The notes beneath the pieces were generated by a model. It searched no databases. It saw only the letters and a list, made by a program, of their open reading frames with translations, and was not told the origin of the DNA. 64,000 bases of DNA from Phaeovulum sp. (GTDB lineage: Bacteria > Pseudomonadota > Alphaproteobacteria > Rhodobacterales > Rhodobacteraceae), in the NCBI RefSeq assembly GCF_030684035.1, contig NZ_JAUXPI010000004.1:25424-89423 (forward strand), in the 5' to 3' direction. Numbering within the stretch: the stretch's first letter is position 1; each line of letters starts with the position of its first letter. The position numbers were made by a program, and so were the translations under genes. Of the stretch, positions 49,708-58,146 are shown piece after piece.

Positions 49708-50373
49708 ATGAACCGTCTTTACCACGTCGCGCTGTCGCCCTTTTGCCGCAAGGTGCGGCTGGTGCTGGCGGAGAAAAAGATCGAGGTCGAGCTGGTCGAG
49801 GAGCGTTATTGGGAGCAGGCACCCGAGTTTTTGCGCCGCAACCCCGCGGGCAAGGTGCCGGTGCTTCGGCTTGACGGGCGGATCATGGCCGAGAGCCAGG
49901 CGATTTGCGAATTCATCGAGGAGACCGTGCCGACCCCGCCGCTTTTGCCACGCGATCCTTTGGCGCGCTACGAGGTGCGGCGGCTTTGCGCCTGGTTCGA
50001 TGACAAGTTCAACGCCGAGGTCACCGCGAAGGTGATGGGCGAGCGGGTCTGGAAGAAGATCCGCAAGGAAGGCTACCCCGACAGCAAGACGGTGAAATCC
50101 GGGTTGAGCGCGGTGAAACGGCATCTGGACTACATGAACGAATTGCTTGACCAGCGGCGTTGGCTTGCCGGTGACGTGCTGACGTTGGCCGATTTCTGCG
50201 CGGCCGCGCATCTGAGCTGTCTCGACTACATTTCCGATGTGGACTGGGACCGTTCCGCCACCGTCAAGGACTGGTATGCCAAGATCAAGTCGCGCCCGGC
50301 CTTTCGCTCGCTTCTGGCCGACCATGTGCCGGGGCTGCCACCTTCGGCGCAATATGCGGAACTTGATTTCTGA
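49708..50373 (+). CDS. Glutathione S-transferase family protein
   Basis: 221 residues: thioredoxin-fold N-domain (RLYHVALSPFCRKVRLVLAEK, a SPFCRK site with Ser/Cys near residue 10; GKVPVLRLDGRIMAESQAIC, the cis-Pro and glutathione-binding ES) and an all-helical C-domain (WLAGDVLTLADFCAAAHLSC). Glutathione transfer or thiol chemistry is likely; substrate unknown. Followed by a hairpin and a copy of the dispersed repeat before queG. Confidence 0.92.
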   Translation: MNRLYHVALSPFCRKVRLVLAEKKIEVELVEERYWEQAPEFLRRNPAGKVPVLRLDGRIMAESQAICEFIEETVPTPPLLPRDPLARYEVRRLCAWFDDKFNAEVTAKVMGERVWKKIRKEGYPDSKTVKSGLSAVKRHLDYMNELLDQRRWLAGDVLTLADFCAAAHLSCLDYISDVDWDRSATVKDWYAKIKSRPAFRSLLADHVPGLPPSAQYAELDF

Positions 50374-50376
50374 AGC

Positions 50377-50433
50377 GCGGGGGGCTTTCCGCCCCCCGCA
50401 CCCCCCGAGGGTATTTCGGCATTGAAGAAGGAC
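50377..50433 (+). repeat. Dispersed intergenic repeat, copy B (GST-queG) with hairpin
   Basis: Directly after the GST stop: GCGGGGGG (50377-50384) pairs with CCCCCCGC (50392-50399), then the core CCGAGGGTATTTCGGCATTG (50405-50424) and AAGAAGGA. Same design as copies at 17556 and 60350. Confidence 0.55.
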
Positions 50434-50436
50434 AAC

Positions 50437-51465
50437 GTGAAGGCGCGGCTGATCGAACGGGCCCTGGCCGAGGGCTTTGCCAAGGCGCGGGTGGCGCGAC
50501 CCGATGCGGTGCCAGAAGCGGCGGCGCGGTTGGCGGCATTCGTTGCGGCCGGGCGGCATGGGCAGATGGGCTGGATGGCCGAGCGGATGGGCTGGCGCGG
50601 CAACCCTGCGGCACTTTGGCCCGAAGCGCGCTCGGTGCTGATGCTGGCCGAGGTCTATACGCCCGCTGTCGATCCGCTGGCAGTTCTGCGGCGGCCCGAG
50701 CGCGGGGCGATCAGCGCTTATGCGCAGGGGCGCGACTACCACGACATCGTGAAAGCGCGGCTGAAACGGCTTGGCCGCTGGCTGGTGGCCGAGGCGGGCT
50801 GCGAGATCAAGGTATTCGTCGATACCGCGCCGGTGATGGAAAAGCCGCTGGCGGCGGCGGCGGGGCTGGGCTGGCAGGGCAAGCACACCAACCTTCTGGC
50901 GCGCGATCTGGGCAGTTGGTTCTTTCTTGGCGCGATTTTCACCACGCTGGAGCTTGCCCCGGATGAAGCCGAAGAAAGCCATTGCGGGGCCTGCACCGCC
51001 TGCCTTGAAATCTGCCCGACCCGGGCCTTTCCGGCCCCCTATCAGCTCGATGCAAGGCGCTGCATTTCCTATCTCACGATCGAGCATCGGGGGCCGGTGG
51101 CGGAGGAGTTGCGGGGGCTGATGGGCAACCGCATCTATGGCTGCGACGATTGCCTGGCGGTTTGCCCGTGGAACAAGTTTGCGCTGGCCGCACGCGAAAT
51201 GGGTTACGCCCCGCGTGCGGCGGAGCCGCCGCTGCTGGCCGAGCTGGCGGGCCTGGATGATGCGGCTTTCCGGGCGCGCTTTGCCGGCAGCCCGGTCAAA
51301 CGGATCGGGCGCGACCGGATGGTGCGCAACGTGCTTTATGCGATCGGCAATTCGGGGCAGTCCGAATTGCGCGTGGTGGCCGAGGCGCTCTGCAGCGATA
51401 ACGACGCCGCGGTGGCGGATGCGGCGGTTTGGGCGGCTGTGCGGCTGGCGCGCAGAAAATTGTAA
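50437..51465 (+). CDS. queG: Epoxyqueuosine reductase QueG
   Basis: Last step of queuosine synthesis in tRNA; a cobalamin and two-[4Fe-4S] enzyme. 342 residues with the family N-terminus, [40 protein letters not shown], and the ferredoxin motifs [16 protein letters not shown] and [14 protein letters not shown], then a HEAT-like C-terminus. Start is uncertain: GTG at 50437 has AAGAAGGACAAC before it; TTG at 50422 is possible and would sit in the repeat. Confidence 0.94.
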   Translation: MKARLIERALAEGFAKARVARPDAVPEAAARLAAFVAAGRHGQMGWMAERMGWRGNPAALWPEARSVLMLAEVYTPAVDPLAVLRRPERGAISAYAQGRDYHDIVKARLKRLGRWLVAEAGCEIKVFVDTAPVMEKPLAAAAGLGWQGKHTNLLARDLGSWFFLGAIFTTLELAPDEAEESHCGACTACLEICPTRAFPAPYQLDARRCISYLTIEHRGPVAEELRGLMGNRIYGCDDCLAVCPWNKFALAAREMGYAPRAAEPPLLAELAGLDDAAFRARFAGSPVKRIGRDRMVRNVLYAIGNSGQSELRVVAEALCSDNDAAVADAAVWAAVRLARRKL

Positions 51466-51517
51466 CGGTGACACGCGGCGGGCTTTCCTTCGCCGCCGTC
51501 GGCGCTAACGTGGTGCC

Positions 51518-52435
51518 ATGTCTCCTCTGCGCGGCATCCTGCTGAAGCTGATCTCGGTTTTGGTCTTCATCGCCATGGCGGCGCTGATCAAGGCCACCGC
51601 GGCGCATGTGCCGCCGGGGGAGGCAGTGTTTTTCCGGTCTTTCTTCGCAATTCCGGTGATTCTGGTTTGGCTCGCGTGGCGACGGGAGCTGCGAAGCGGG
51701 GTGCGCGTTGCCAGCCCCCTCGGGCATTTCTGGCGCGGCTTGCTGGGCACGGCGGCAATGGGGCTCGGCTTTGCCGGTCTGGGGATGTTGCCGCTGCCCG
51801 AAGTGACCGCGATCGGCTATGCCTCGCCGATCCTGACGGTGATTTTTGCCGCGATGTTTCTGGGCGAGCGGGTGCGGGCGTTTCGCATTGCGGCGGTGGC
51901 GATGGGGCTGGCGGGGGTGCTGATCGTGCTTTCTCCGCGGCTCGGCGGTATCGGCGTGGCCAGCGACCGCGAAGCGCTGGGGGCCATGGTGGTGCTGATG
52001 GGGGCGGTCTGTTCGTCGCTGGCGCAGGTTTTCGTGCGCAAGCTGGTGGCGAGCGAACGCACCTCGGCAATTGTCTTCTGGTTTTCGGTCACCGCAAGTG
52101 TGCTGAGCCTGATCTCGCTGCCCTTCGGCTGGGTGGTTCCCGCCCCGCGTGAAGCAGCACTTCTGGTTCTGGCGGGGGTGCTTGGCGGGGTCGGGCAGGT
52201 ATTCCTGACCTCGAGCTACCGCTTTGCCGATGCCGGGGTGATTGCGCCGTTCGAATATGCGTCGATGATTTTCGCCATAGGCATCGGCTATGTCTTCTTC
52301 GGCGAGGTGCCGACGCTGATCATGCTGGGCGGTGCGGCGCTGGTGATTTCGGCCGGGGTGCTGATCATCTGGCGCGAGCACCAGCTTGGGCTGGAACGCG
52401 CCCGCCAGCGCAAGGCAATGACACCTCAGGGGTGA
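51518..52435 (+). CDS. EamA/DMT-family permease
   Basis: 305 residues with ten hydrophobic helices in two EamA halves (about 1-140 and 150-290). Typical features are GEAVFFRSFFAIPVILVWL, LGMLPLPEVTAIGYASPIL and FFGEVPTLIMLGGAALVISA. Drug/metabolite transporter superfamily; substrate unknown. Its end overlaps a possible upstream start of the next small gene, but a better start lies further on. Confidence 0.9.
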   Translation: MSPLRGILLKLISVLVFIAMAALIKATAAHVPPGEAVFFRSFFAIPVILVWLAWRRELRSGVRVASPLGHFWRGLLGTAAMGLGFAGLGMLPLPEVTAIGYASPILTVIFAAMFLGERVRAFRIAAVAMGLAGVLIVLSPRLGGIGVASDREALGAMVVLMGAVCSSLAQVFVRKLVASERTSAIVFWFSVTASVLSLISLPFGWVVPAPREAALLVLAGVLGGVGQVFLTSSYRFADAGVIAPFEYASMIFAIGIGYVFFGEVPTLIMLGGAALVISAGVLIIWREHQLGLERARQRKAMTPQG

Positions 52436-52488
52436 AATTGCGCGGCCAAAGTGTTATGTTGAGGGTCCGCAGCAAGAAGGAGCCTGCC

Positions 52489-52680
52489 ATGACCCGTCAC
52501 ATAACCGACCGCGACCGCGAAAGTGCTGATAGTGACCGGCTGCGTGCCTTTGTCGAGATTGAACGCGCCAAGGCCCCGAACCCCGCCGCCAAGAAAGCGC
52601 AGCGGCAGGGGAACCGGGGTGCCGACGCGGGCCGCCGGGTAGAAGAGTTCGTGCGCATCGAGAAGGGCCGCGAGGCCTGA
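52489..52680 (+). CDS. Small charged protein of unknown function
   Basis: 63 residues, very hydrophilic (Arg/Glu/Asp/Lys/Ala), probably helical, no membrane segment or Cys. Two similar stretches, RAFVEIERAK (residues about 19-28) and EEFVRIEKGR (about 51-60), suggest an internal duplication. AAGAAGGAGCCTGCC gives a strong ribosome site for the ATG at 52489. I do not recognise the family. Confidence 0.65.
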   Translation: MTRHITDRDRESADSDRLRAFVEIERAKAPNPAAKKAQRQGNRGADAGRRVEEFVRIEKGREA

Positions 52681-52809
52681 GACCGGCGCGAGTATTGCGA
52701 CTTTTTACCACAAATTGTAGGCTGTTGCGATATTGGTGCCGAATATTGTGGCATAATTGCGGGTTTTCAGCATAGATTGCATGCACGAAATAACATCGTG
52801 AGGTCAATC

Positions 52810-52980
52810 ATGAAACTGAATGCACCTAATCAAGTGTTCTTTCTGCTCGCGCTGCTGCTTGCCATCCTTGGCGTGCTTGGCGGGTTTGGCGTGATCGCCG
52901 CTTTGGCGACCTACGCACTTTGGCTTGTTCTGGCGGCCTATGTCGTGCTTGCCGCTGGCTGCCTTATGAAGGGTGCCTGA
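52810..52980 (+). CDS. Small membrane protein of unknown function
   Basis: 56 residues with two hydrophobic helices (FFLLALLLAILGVLGGFGVI and YALWLVLAAYVVLAAGCLM) joined by a short turn. GAGGTC precedes the ATG at 52810. It lies in an AT-rich island (about 52690-52810) unlike the surrounding DNA. Function unknown. Confidence 0.6.
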   Translation: MKLNAPNQVFFLLALLLAILGVLGGFGVIAALATYALWLVLAAYVVLAAGCLMKGA

Positions 52981-53131
52981 GGCCATTGCGCGGCCTTCCG
53001 CCGCGCCGTTGAAGCCTGTCTGAGGCCGAGCACCGGCAGAATTGCCGGCATCGTCGGTTTCTTCTCAAGCGGTGGTTTTCCGCCTTGCCGTCGGCCTTTG
53101 GTCTTGGGACAAGAGGCCGACGGAGGTTTTC

Positions 53132-54121
53132 ATGCGGACCCATTTCCTCAAATTCAAATTTGGCCAGTGGGCAAGGCGCGGGATGCGCCGGATCGGGCCA
53201 GATGCGCTCTGGCCCGCGGTCGAGGTTTCGGATGAACCGGTAGCGCCGAATGACGTCATTGTTCTGGTCACCGCGGGGCGCGCGCTTGCGAAGGTGCATC
53301 CGACCGCTTTTGGTCGACCCGAGCCTACACCGTTGCAGGCGCGCGGCTGCGTGAAAGCCCATTTGGGCGCCGCGCTGCATCTGGCGCGGCTGGCCGAAGG
53401 TGTATCGATATCGGTCAACCTTTCTGACGGCGATCTGCCGAGCGGCGCGCGCTTTGCCTTTTCCGCCGCTCCAGGCGGCGTGGTTCCGCTGCCGGATCCA
53501 TATTTCATCTATTCTCGCGGCTTTGCCGAGTTCCGCGAGGTGGCCAAGCAGGCGGCTCGGCCCTGGGCCGAGCGGTCTGACCGACTGGTCTGGCGCGGCG
53601 GGGCAAATGGCCAGGGCTACAGGAACTTTGCGCCGGAGTTTCGCGATCACCCGGCGCTGGTGCAGCGCATCCGGGCCGCGCATGTCGCCCGCGATCTGGG
53701 GCTGGATTTTGGCTTTGTGGCGGTGCGCGACAATGCCGACCAGCGGTTGCTTGCGCACGCAGGTTTTTCGCGCGACCGGGTGAACAGCACCGATTGGGGC
53801 GGAATGAAATTTGCGCTCGATATCGACGGCTACACCAACACATGGGATAATCTTATGCACCGGATGATGCTTGGGTGCTGCGTGCTGAAGGTCGAGAGCC
53901 AGTTTGGCTACCGGCAGTGGTTTTATGACAGGCTGCGCCCTTTCGAGCATTTCGTGCCGGTGCGGGCGGACCTTTCAGACCTGGCCGAAAAGCTGGATTG
54001 GGCTCGCCAGAATGACGCTGCCGCGCGTGACATTGCTTCGGCGGGACAGGCGCTGGTGGCGGAAATGACCTTCGAGACGGAAATGGATTGGGCCGGTCAG
54101 CGCATTCGCGAGATGGCATGA
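53132..54121 (+). CDS. Glycosyltransferase family 90 (CAP10/LPS-modifying) protein
   Basis: 329 residues. The C-terminal half carries GT90 features: RLVWRGGANGQGYRNF (about 152-167), GGMKFALDIDGYTNTWDNLM (about 228-247), LGCCVLKVESQFGYRQWFYD, and LRPFEHFVPVRADLSDLAEK. GT90 members add xylose or glucose to glycans or proteins and bacterial ones modify LPS. CGGAGG precedes the ATG at 53132. Its stop overlaps the UXS-like gene start (ATGA), which points to UDP-xylose as donor; this is inference. Confidence 0.83.
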   Translation: MRTHFLKFKFGQWARRGMRRIGPDALWPAVEVSDEPVAPNDVIVLVTAGRALAKVHPTAFGRPEPTPLQARGCVKAHLGAALHLARLAEGVSISVNLSDGDLPSGARFAFSAAPGGVVPLPDPYFIYSRGFAEFREVAKQAARPWAERSDRLVWRGGANGQGYRNFAPEFRDHPALVQRIRAAHVARDLGLDFGFVAVRDNADQRLLAHAGFSRDRVNSTDWGGMKFALDIDGYTNTWDNLMHRMMLGCCVLKVESQFGYRQWFYDRLRPFEHFVPVRADLSDLAEKLDWARQNDAAARDIASAGQALVAEMTFETEMDWAGQRIREMA

Positions 54122-55086
54122 CCAGCACCTGGTCTGGCCTTCGGGTTGTGGTCGCCGGTGGCGCGGGCTTCATTGGCTGTTCGCTGGTGCCAGCGCTGTT
54201 GGCGGCGGGCGCGCGGGTGCGGGTGGTGGACGATCTGTCCACCGGGCAGGCCGCGGGGCTCGACGGTGCCGAAATTGTTGTAGCCGACATTGCGGCGCTG
54301 ACCGAATTGCCCGGCGGCGCGGCGGATGTGGTGTTCAACCTTGCCTGCCCGGCCTCACCGCGCGCCTATCAGGCCGACCCGGTGCGAACCTGGCGCAGCT
54401 CGGTCCTTGGAACCCATGCGCTGGCGCTGGCGGCGCTGGCGGTTGGGGCGCGGCTGGTGCAGGCCTCTACCAGCGAGGTTTACGGCGACCCCGACGTGCA
54501 CCCACAGGTCGAAAGCTACGCCGGCAATGTGTCGCTGCAAGGGCCGCGCGCCTGCTATGACGAGGGCAAGCGGGCGGCCGAGGTGCTGCTTTATGATCTG
54601 GGGCGCACGCAGGGGCTGGATGTTCGGGTGGCGCGGATTTTCAACACCTACGGACCGGGGATGGCGTTAGGTGACGGGCGGGCGCTGCCGGAATTCATCG
54701 AGGCGGCGCTGGTGGATGCGCCGCTGCGGCTGGAAGGGAGCGGGCGGCAGACCCGGTCTTTCTGCCATGTCGATGACATGGTGCGCGGGTTGATGGCGCT
54801 GGCGGCGTGCGAGGCGGCGCGGGGCATTCCGGTGAACCTCGGCAACCCGGACGAACGCACGATCCGCGCGGCGGCCGAGGCGGTGATCCGGCTCAGCGGC
54901 AGCCGCTCGGTGCTGATCGATGTGCCCGCCGCGCGCGACGATCCGCGCCGCCGCTGCCCCGACATCAGCCGCGCCAAGGCGCTGTTGGGCTGGGAGCCCG
55001 AGGTCGGCTTTGAGGCAGGGCTGGCCATGATGATCGCCGATCTGACCGCGCGCAAACGCCTCGCCACGGCCGGGGGTTCACGCTGA
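54118..55086 (+). CDS. UDP-glucuronate decarboxylase (UDP-xylose synthase)-like SDR
   Basis: 322 residues of the extended SDR family. NAD motif VVAGGAGFIG (11-20), NLACPASPRAYQADPVRT, QASTSEVYGDPDVHPQ (115-130), catalytic YxxxK in CYDEGKR (Tyr147, Lys151) and ARIFNTYGPGM. The PASP and TSEVYGDP segments are typical of UXS, which makes UDP-xylose from UDP-glucuronate. A UDP-glucose dehydrogenase to make the substrate is not in this window. Translationally coupled to the GT90 gene. Confidence 0.85.
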   Translation: MTSTWSGLRVVVAGGAGFIGCSLVPALLAAGARVRVVDDLSTGQAAGLDGAEIVVADIAALTELPGGAADVVFNLACPASPRAYQADPVRTWRSSVLGTHALALAALAVGARLVQASTSEVYGDPDVHPQVESYAGNVSLQGPRACYDEGKRAAEVLLYDLGRTQGLDVRVARIFNTYGPGMALGDGRALPEFIEAALVDAPLRLEGSGRQTRSFCHVDDMVRGLMALAACEAARGIPVNLGNPDERTIRAAAEAVIRLSGSRSVLIDVPAARDDPRRRCPDISRAKALLGWEPEVGFEAGLAMMIADLTARKRLATAGGSR

Positions 55087-55106
55087 AGCAACGCGAGTAG
55101 GCGGAA

Positions 55107-55136
55107 CGCCCGGGCCTTGCGGTCCGGGCGGTGCTT
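55107..55136. terminator. Terminator hairpin between the UXS-like gene and ilvE
   Basis: CGCCCGGGCC-TTGC-GGTCCGGGCG, a 10-bp stem with one G-T pair, lies between two convergent genes; a short CTTT follows on the plus strand. Confidence 0.55.
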
Positions 55137-55155
55137 TCAGCTACGCAAACGTGGC

Positions 55156-56025
55156 TCAGGCCCGTACCAGTTTTTCGTAGTCGGTGGCAATTTCGCGGGT
55201 CAGTGCGCCCACCTCGAACATGTAGCCGCCAATCTGGCCAACCGGCGTTACCTCGGCGGCGGTGCCGGTCAGGAAGCACTGCTCGAAACCCTCAAGCTCA
55301 TCGGCCTTGATGAAGCGTTCGTTCACGGTAATTCCCTTGGCGCGCAGCATGCCGATGACGGTCTGCCGGGTAATGCCGTTCAGAATCGCGTCCGGGTAGG
55401 GCGTATGCACCTCGCCATCTTTCACAAAGAAAATGTTCGCCCCGGTCGCCTCGGCAACATAGCCGCGATAGTCGAACATCATCGCATCGGAACAGCCCTT
55501 GGCCTCGGCGGCGTGCTTGGACATGGTGCAGATCATGTAAAGACCTGCGGCCTTGGCGGCATGCGGAATGGTTTCCGGGCTGGGGCGTTTCCATCTGGAG
55601 ATGTCGAGCTTGGCACCCTTCATCTTGGCGTCGCCGTAATAGGCACCCCAGGTCCAGACCGCGATGGCCAGATGCACCGGGTTGCGCTTGGCGGCAACCC
55701 CCATGTCCTCACCCGAACCGCGCCAGGCCAGCGGGCGCACATAGGCATCCTTCAGGCCGTTGGCGGCGAGCGTGGCGGTTTTCGCCGCTTCGATCTCGGC
55801 AACCGTGTAGGGTATCGGCATGTCCAGAAGCTCGCCCGACTTCAGCAGCCGCTCGGAATGCTCGGCCGACTTGAAGATCTTGCCGTTGTAGCAACGTTCG
55901 CCCTCGAATACGCTTGAGGCATAGTGCAGGGCATGGGTAAGCACATGCACCTTGGCGTCGCGCCAATCAAGGAGCTTGCCATCCATCCAGATCTTGCCAT
56001 CGCGGTCGTCATAGGCACCTGCCAT
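55156..56025 (-). CDS. ilvE: Branched-chain amino-acid aminotransferase
   Basis: 289 residues, PLP fold type IV. Motifs: HVLTHALHYASSVFEGERCY at the N-terminus, PLAWRGSGEDMGVAAKRN, AAGLYMICTMSKHAAEAKG (with the PLP Lys), MMFDYRGYVAEATGANIFFV and the C-terminal FLTGTAAEVTPVG. Final step of Leu, Ile and Val synthesis. GAGGGAGG precedes the ATG at 56025; an upstream ATG at 56121 would run through the regulatory region shared with petP. Confidence 0.95.
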   Translation of the reverse strand: MAGAYDDRDGKIWMDGKLLDWRDAKVHVLTHALHYASSVFEGERCYNGKIFKSAEHSERLLKSGELLDMPIPYTVAEIEAAKTATLAANGLKDAYVRPLAWRGSGEDMGVAAKRNPVHLAIAVWTWGAYYGDAKMKGAKLDISRWKRPSPETIPHAAKAAGLYMICTMSKHAAEAKGCSDAMMFDYRGYVAEATGANIFFVKDGEVHTPYPDAILNGITRQTVIGMLRAKGITVNERFIKADELEGFEQCFLTGTAAEVTPVGQIGGYMFEVGALTREIATDYEKLVRA

Positions 56026-56061
56026 GTCATCCTCCCTCGGGGCGCACCCCTTTTGCAAATG

Positions 56062-56104
56062 TTGCGCGAAATACGTCCGTTTCGGACATAATCTTGCGCG
56101 AAAT
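56062..56104. promoter_or_regulatory. Paired direct repeats around an inverted repeat (candidate operator) between ilvE and petP
   Basis: TTGCGCGAAAT occurs exactly twice, at 56062-56072 and 56094-56104, 32 bp apart (about three helical turns). Between them lies GTCCG-TTT-CGGAC (56075-56087). The block is in the 152-bp gap between divergent ilvE and petP and looks like binding sites for a dimeric regulator. Confidence 0.5.
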
Positions 56105-56177
56105 CTGAATTTCGGTAGCAATTGATTCTTGGAAAGTCAACAAGGCTGACATAAAATCCGGCAAAAGTGAGGGCCAG

Positions 56178-56684
56178 ATGGCGGAGACCGGAGCAAACGC
56201 GGCTGGCGGCGAGGGGCTGTTGTTCCTTACCGACGAGCAGTTGCGCAAGGGCATCGAAGCGATGTTCTTTGCCTATCGCGGCTTCACCGCAGACCCTGAC
56301 CGGATTCTGGAAGGGATGGATTATGGCCGCGCACATCACCGCGCGCTGCATTTCGTCCACCGCCAGCCGGGGCTGACGGTCAGCACCCTGCTTGCGGTGC
56401 TTGGGGTGACGAAGCAAAGCCTCAACCGGGTGCTGCGCACGCTGATCGATGACGGGCTGGTGGAAAGCCGCATTGGCCGCAAGGACAAGCGCGAGCGTCA
56501 CCTCTACCTCACCGACAAGGGGGGGGCGCTGGAGCGCGAGCTGAGCGAGGCCCAGCGGGTGCGGATGCGCGCCGCCTATCGTGCGGCGGGGCCGCAGGCG
56601 GTTGCGGGCTTCCGGCAGGTGCTGGAAGCGATGATGGACCCGGACCTGCGCCGCCAGTACCTGATGCTGCGGGACCGCGCCTGA
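56178..56684 (+). CDS. petP: MarR-family regulator PetP
   Basis: 168 residues with a winged helix-turn-helix: ALHFVHRQPGLTVSTLLAVL, VTKQSLNRVLRTLIDDGLVE and the wing RIGRKDKRERHLYLTDKG. Same position as petP of R. capsulatus, upstream of petR and petABC. Stop and petR start share one base (TGATG), so both are co-translated. What it senses is not visible. Confidence 0.88.
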   Translation: MAETGANAAGGEGLLFLTDEQLRKGIEAMFFAYRGFTADPDRILEGMDYGRAHHRALHFVHRQPGLTVSTLLAVLGVTKQSLNRVLRTLIDDGLVESRIGRKDKRERHLYLTDKGGALERELSEAQRVRMRAAYRAAGPQAVAGFRQVLEAMMDPDLRRQYLMLRDRA

Positions 56685-57388
56685 TGCAGGTGCAACCGCA
56701 TATCCTGATCGTTGACGATGACGAGCGCATCCGTGGGCTGATGCAGAAGTTTCTGGCGCGCAGCGGTTATCTGGTCACCACGGCGCGCGATGCCGGCCAT
56801 GCCCGCAGGCTGCTTGCCGGGCTGGAATTCAGTCTGATCGTGCTCGATGTGATGATGCCCGGCGAAGACGGCATCAGCCTGACCCGTGACCTGCGCCGCA
56901 AGCTGGCAACGCCGATCATGCTGCTGACCGCGCGCGGCGAAACCCGCGACCGGATCGAGGGGCTGGAAGCGGGGGCCGATGACTACCTGGCGAAGCCTTT
57001 CGAGCCGAAGGAGCTGCTGCTTCGGATCGGCGCGATTCTGCGGCGGGCACCGCAGGCAGCTGTGCAGGGGCCAAAGCAACTGATGCTCGGGCCGCTGCGC
57101 TACGAGCTGGAGCGCGGCGAGTTGTGGCGCGGCGAGGCTCTGGTGCGGCTGACCGCAACCGAAGCCGCGCTGATGCGCATTTTCGCCGCCCGTTCCGGTG
57201 CGGTGGTAAGCCGCACCGAGCTGATCGATGAGTTGGGGCGCGACCGAAGCGCCGACCCCGGCACCGCGCAAGACCGCGCCGTTGACGTGCAGATTACCCG
57301 CCTGCGCCGCAAGATCGAAACCGACCCGCGCGAGCCGCGCTATCTTCAGACCGTGCGCGGCGCGGGCTACATGCTGGCACCCGAATAG
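56684..57388 (+). CDS. petR: OmpR-family response regulator PetR
   Basis: 234 residues: receiver domain with ILIVDDDERIR (acidic pair), phosphoacceptor Asp in LIVLDVMMPGEDG (Asp near residue 54) and the Lys in DYLAKPFEPKE; then an OmpR-type winged helix (LTATEAALMRIFAARSGAVV; VDVQITRLRRKIETDPREPR). In R. capsulatus its homolog is required for growth and lies upstream of the cytochrome bc1 genes. No sensor kinase is adjacent. Confidence 0.93.
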   Translation: MQVQPHILIVDDDERIRGLMQKFLARSGYLVTTARDAGHARRLLAGLEFSLIVLDVMMPGEDGISLTRDLRRKLATPIMLLTARGETRDRIEGLEAGADDYLAKPFEPKELLLRIGAILRRAPQAAVQGPKQLMLGPLRYELERGELWRGEALVRLTATEAALMRIFAARSGAVVSRTELIDELGRDRSADPGTAQDRAVDVQITRLRRKIETDPREPRYLQTVRGAGYMLAPE

Positions 57389-57571
57389 ACCTCCCGCCCG
57401 GGCCGATTTTTCGGCTATGGCCTTGCTGTGGCGCAAAATACGCATTGGCTGCGCGCTATTGTCTGCTGGACTGGCGGAAATGTGATTGCTACAAGCCCGG
57501 TGCAGGCTGCAAAAGCGCGGCCCAACCAGTCGTATCGGCCTGAACCAAGGCCCGGGAAGGGAGAAGAGCTC

Positions 57572-58132
57572 GTGTCCCAAGCAGAAGTTATCGGCACTCG
57601 CAGAGATTTTATCCATTACGCAGCAGGGGGTGTCGGTCTGGTGGCAACCGGCGCGGCGGTCTGGCCGCTGGTTGACCAGATGAACCCCTCGGCCGATGTG
57701 CAGGCACTTTCGGCGATCTATGTCGATGTGAGCGGTGTTGAAGTCGGCACTCAGTTGACCGTGAAATGGCGTGGCAAACCGGTTTTCGTGCGCCGCCGGA
57801 CAGCTGGCGAGATCGAGGCGGCGCGTGCCACCAAGCTTGAAGATCTGGCAATCGACGCAATGGCACAAAACGCCAACAAGCCCGGTGCCGATGCCTCCGA
57901 CGCAAACCGCGCGATGGATGAAGCTGGCGAATGGCTGGTGATGATCGGCGTCTGCACCCACCTCGGCTGTGTGCCGGTCGGCAATGCCGCGGGCGACTTC
58001 GGCGGCTGGTACTGCCCCTGCCACGGTTCGCACTACGATACCGCGGGGCGCATCCGCAAAGGGCCTGCGCCGCGCAACCTCGACATTCCGGTGGCGCGTT
58101 TCACCGATGCAACCACCATCCTCTTGGGCTGA
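57572..58132 (+). CDS. petA: Rieske iron-sulfur subunit of cytochrome bc1
   Basis: 186 residues. A Tat-type N-terminus ([19 protein letters not shown]) that also anchors it in the membrane, then the Rieske cluster motifs VCTHLGC (Cys128, His130 as ligands) and CPCHGSH (Cys148, His151), with Cys133 and Cys150 able to form a disulfide. Start is GTG at 57572, after a GGGAAGGGAG site, which gives the N-terminus seen in Rhodobacter. A 183-bp gap from petR should hold the petABC promoter. Confidence 0.97.
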   Translation: MSQAEVIGTRRDFIHYAAGGVGLVATGAAVWPLVDQMNPSADVQALSAIYVDVSGVEVGTQLTVKWRGKPVFVRRRTAGEIEAARATKLEDLAIDAMAQNANKPGADASDANRAMDEAGEWLVMIGVCTHLGCVPVGNAAGDFGGWYCPCHGSHYDTAGRIRKGPAPRNLDIPVARFTDATTILLG

Positions 58133-58146
58133 GGGAGAAAAGGCAC

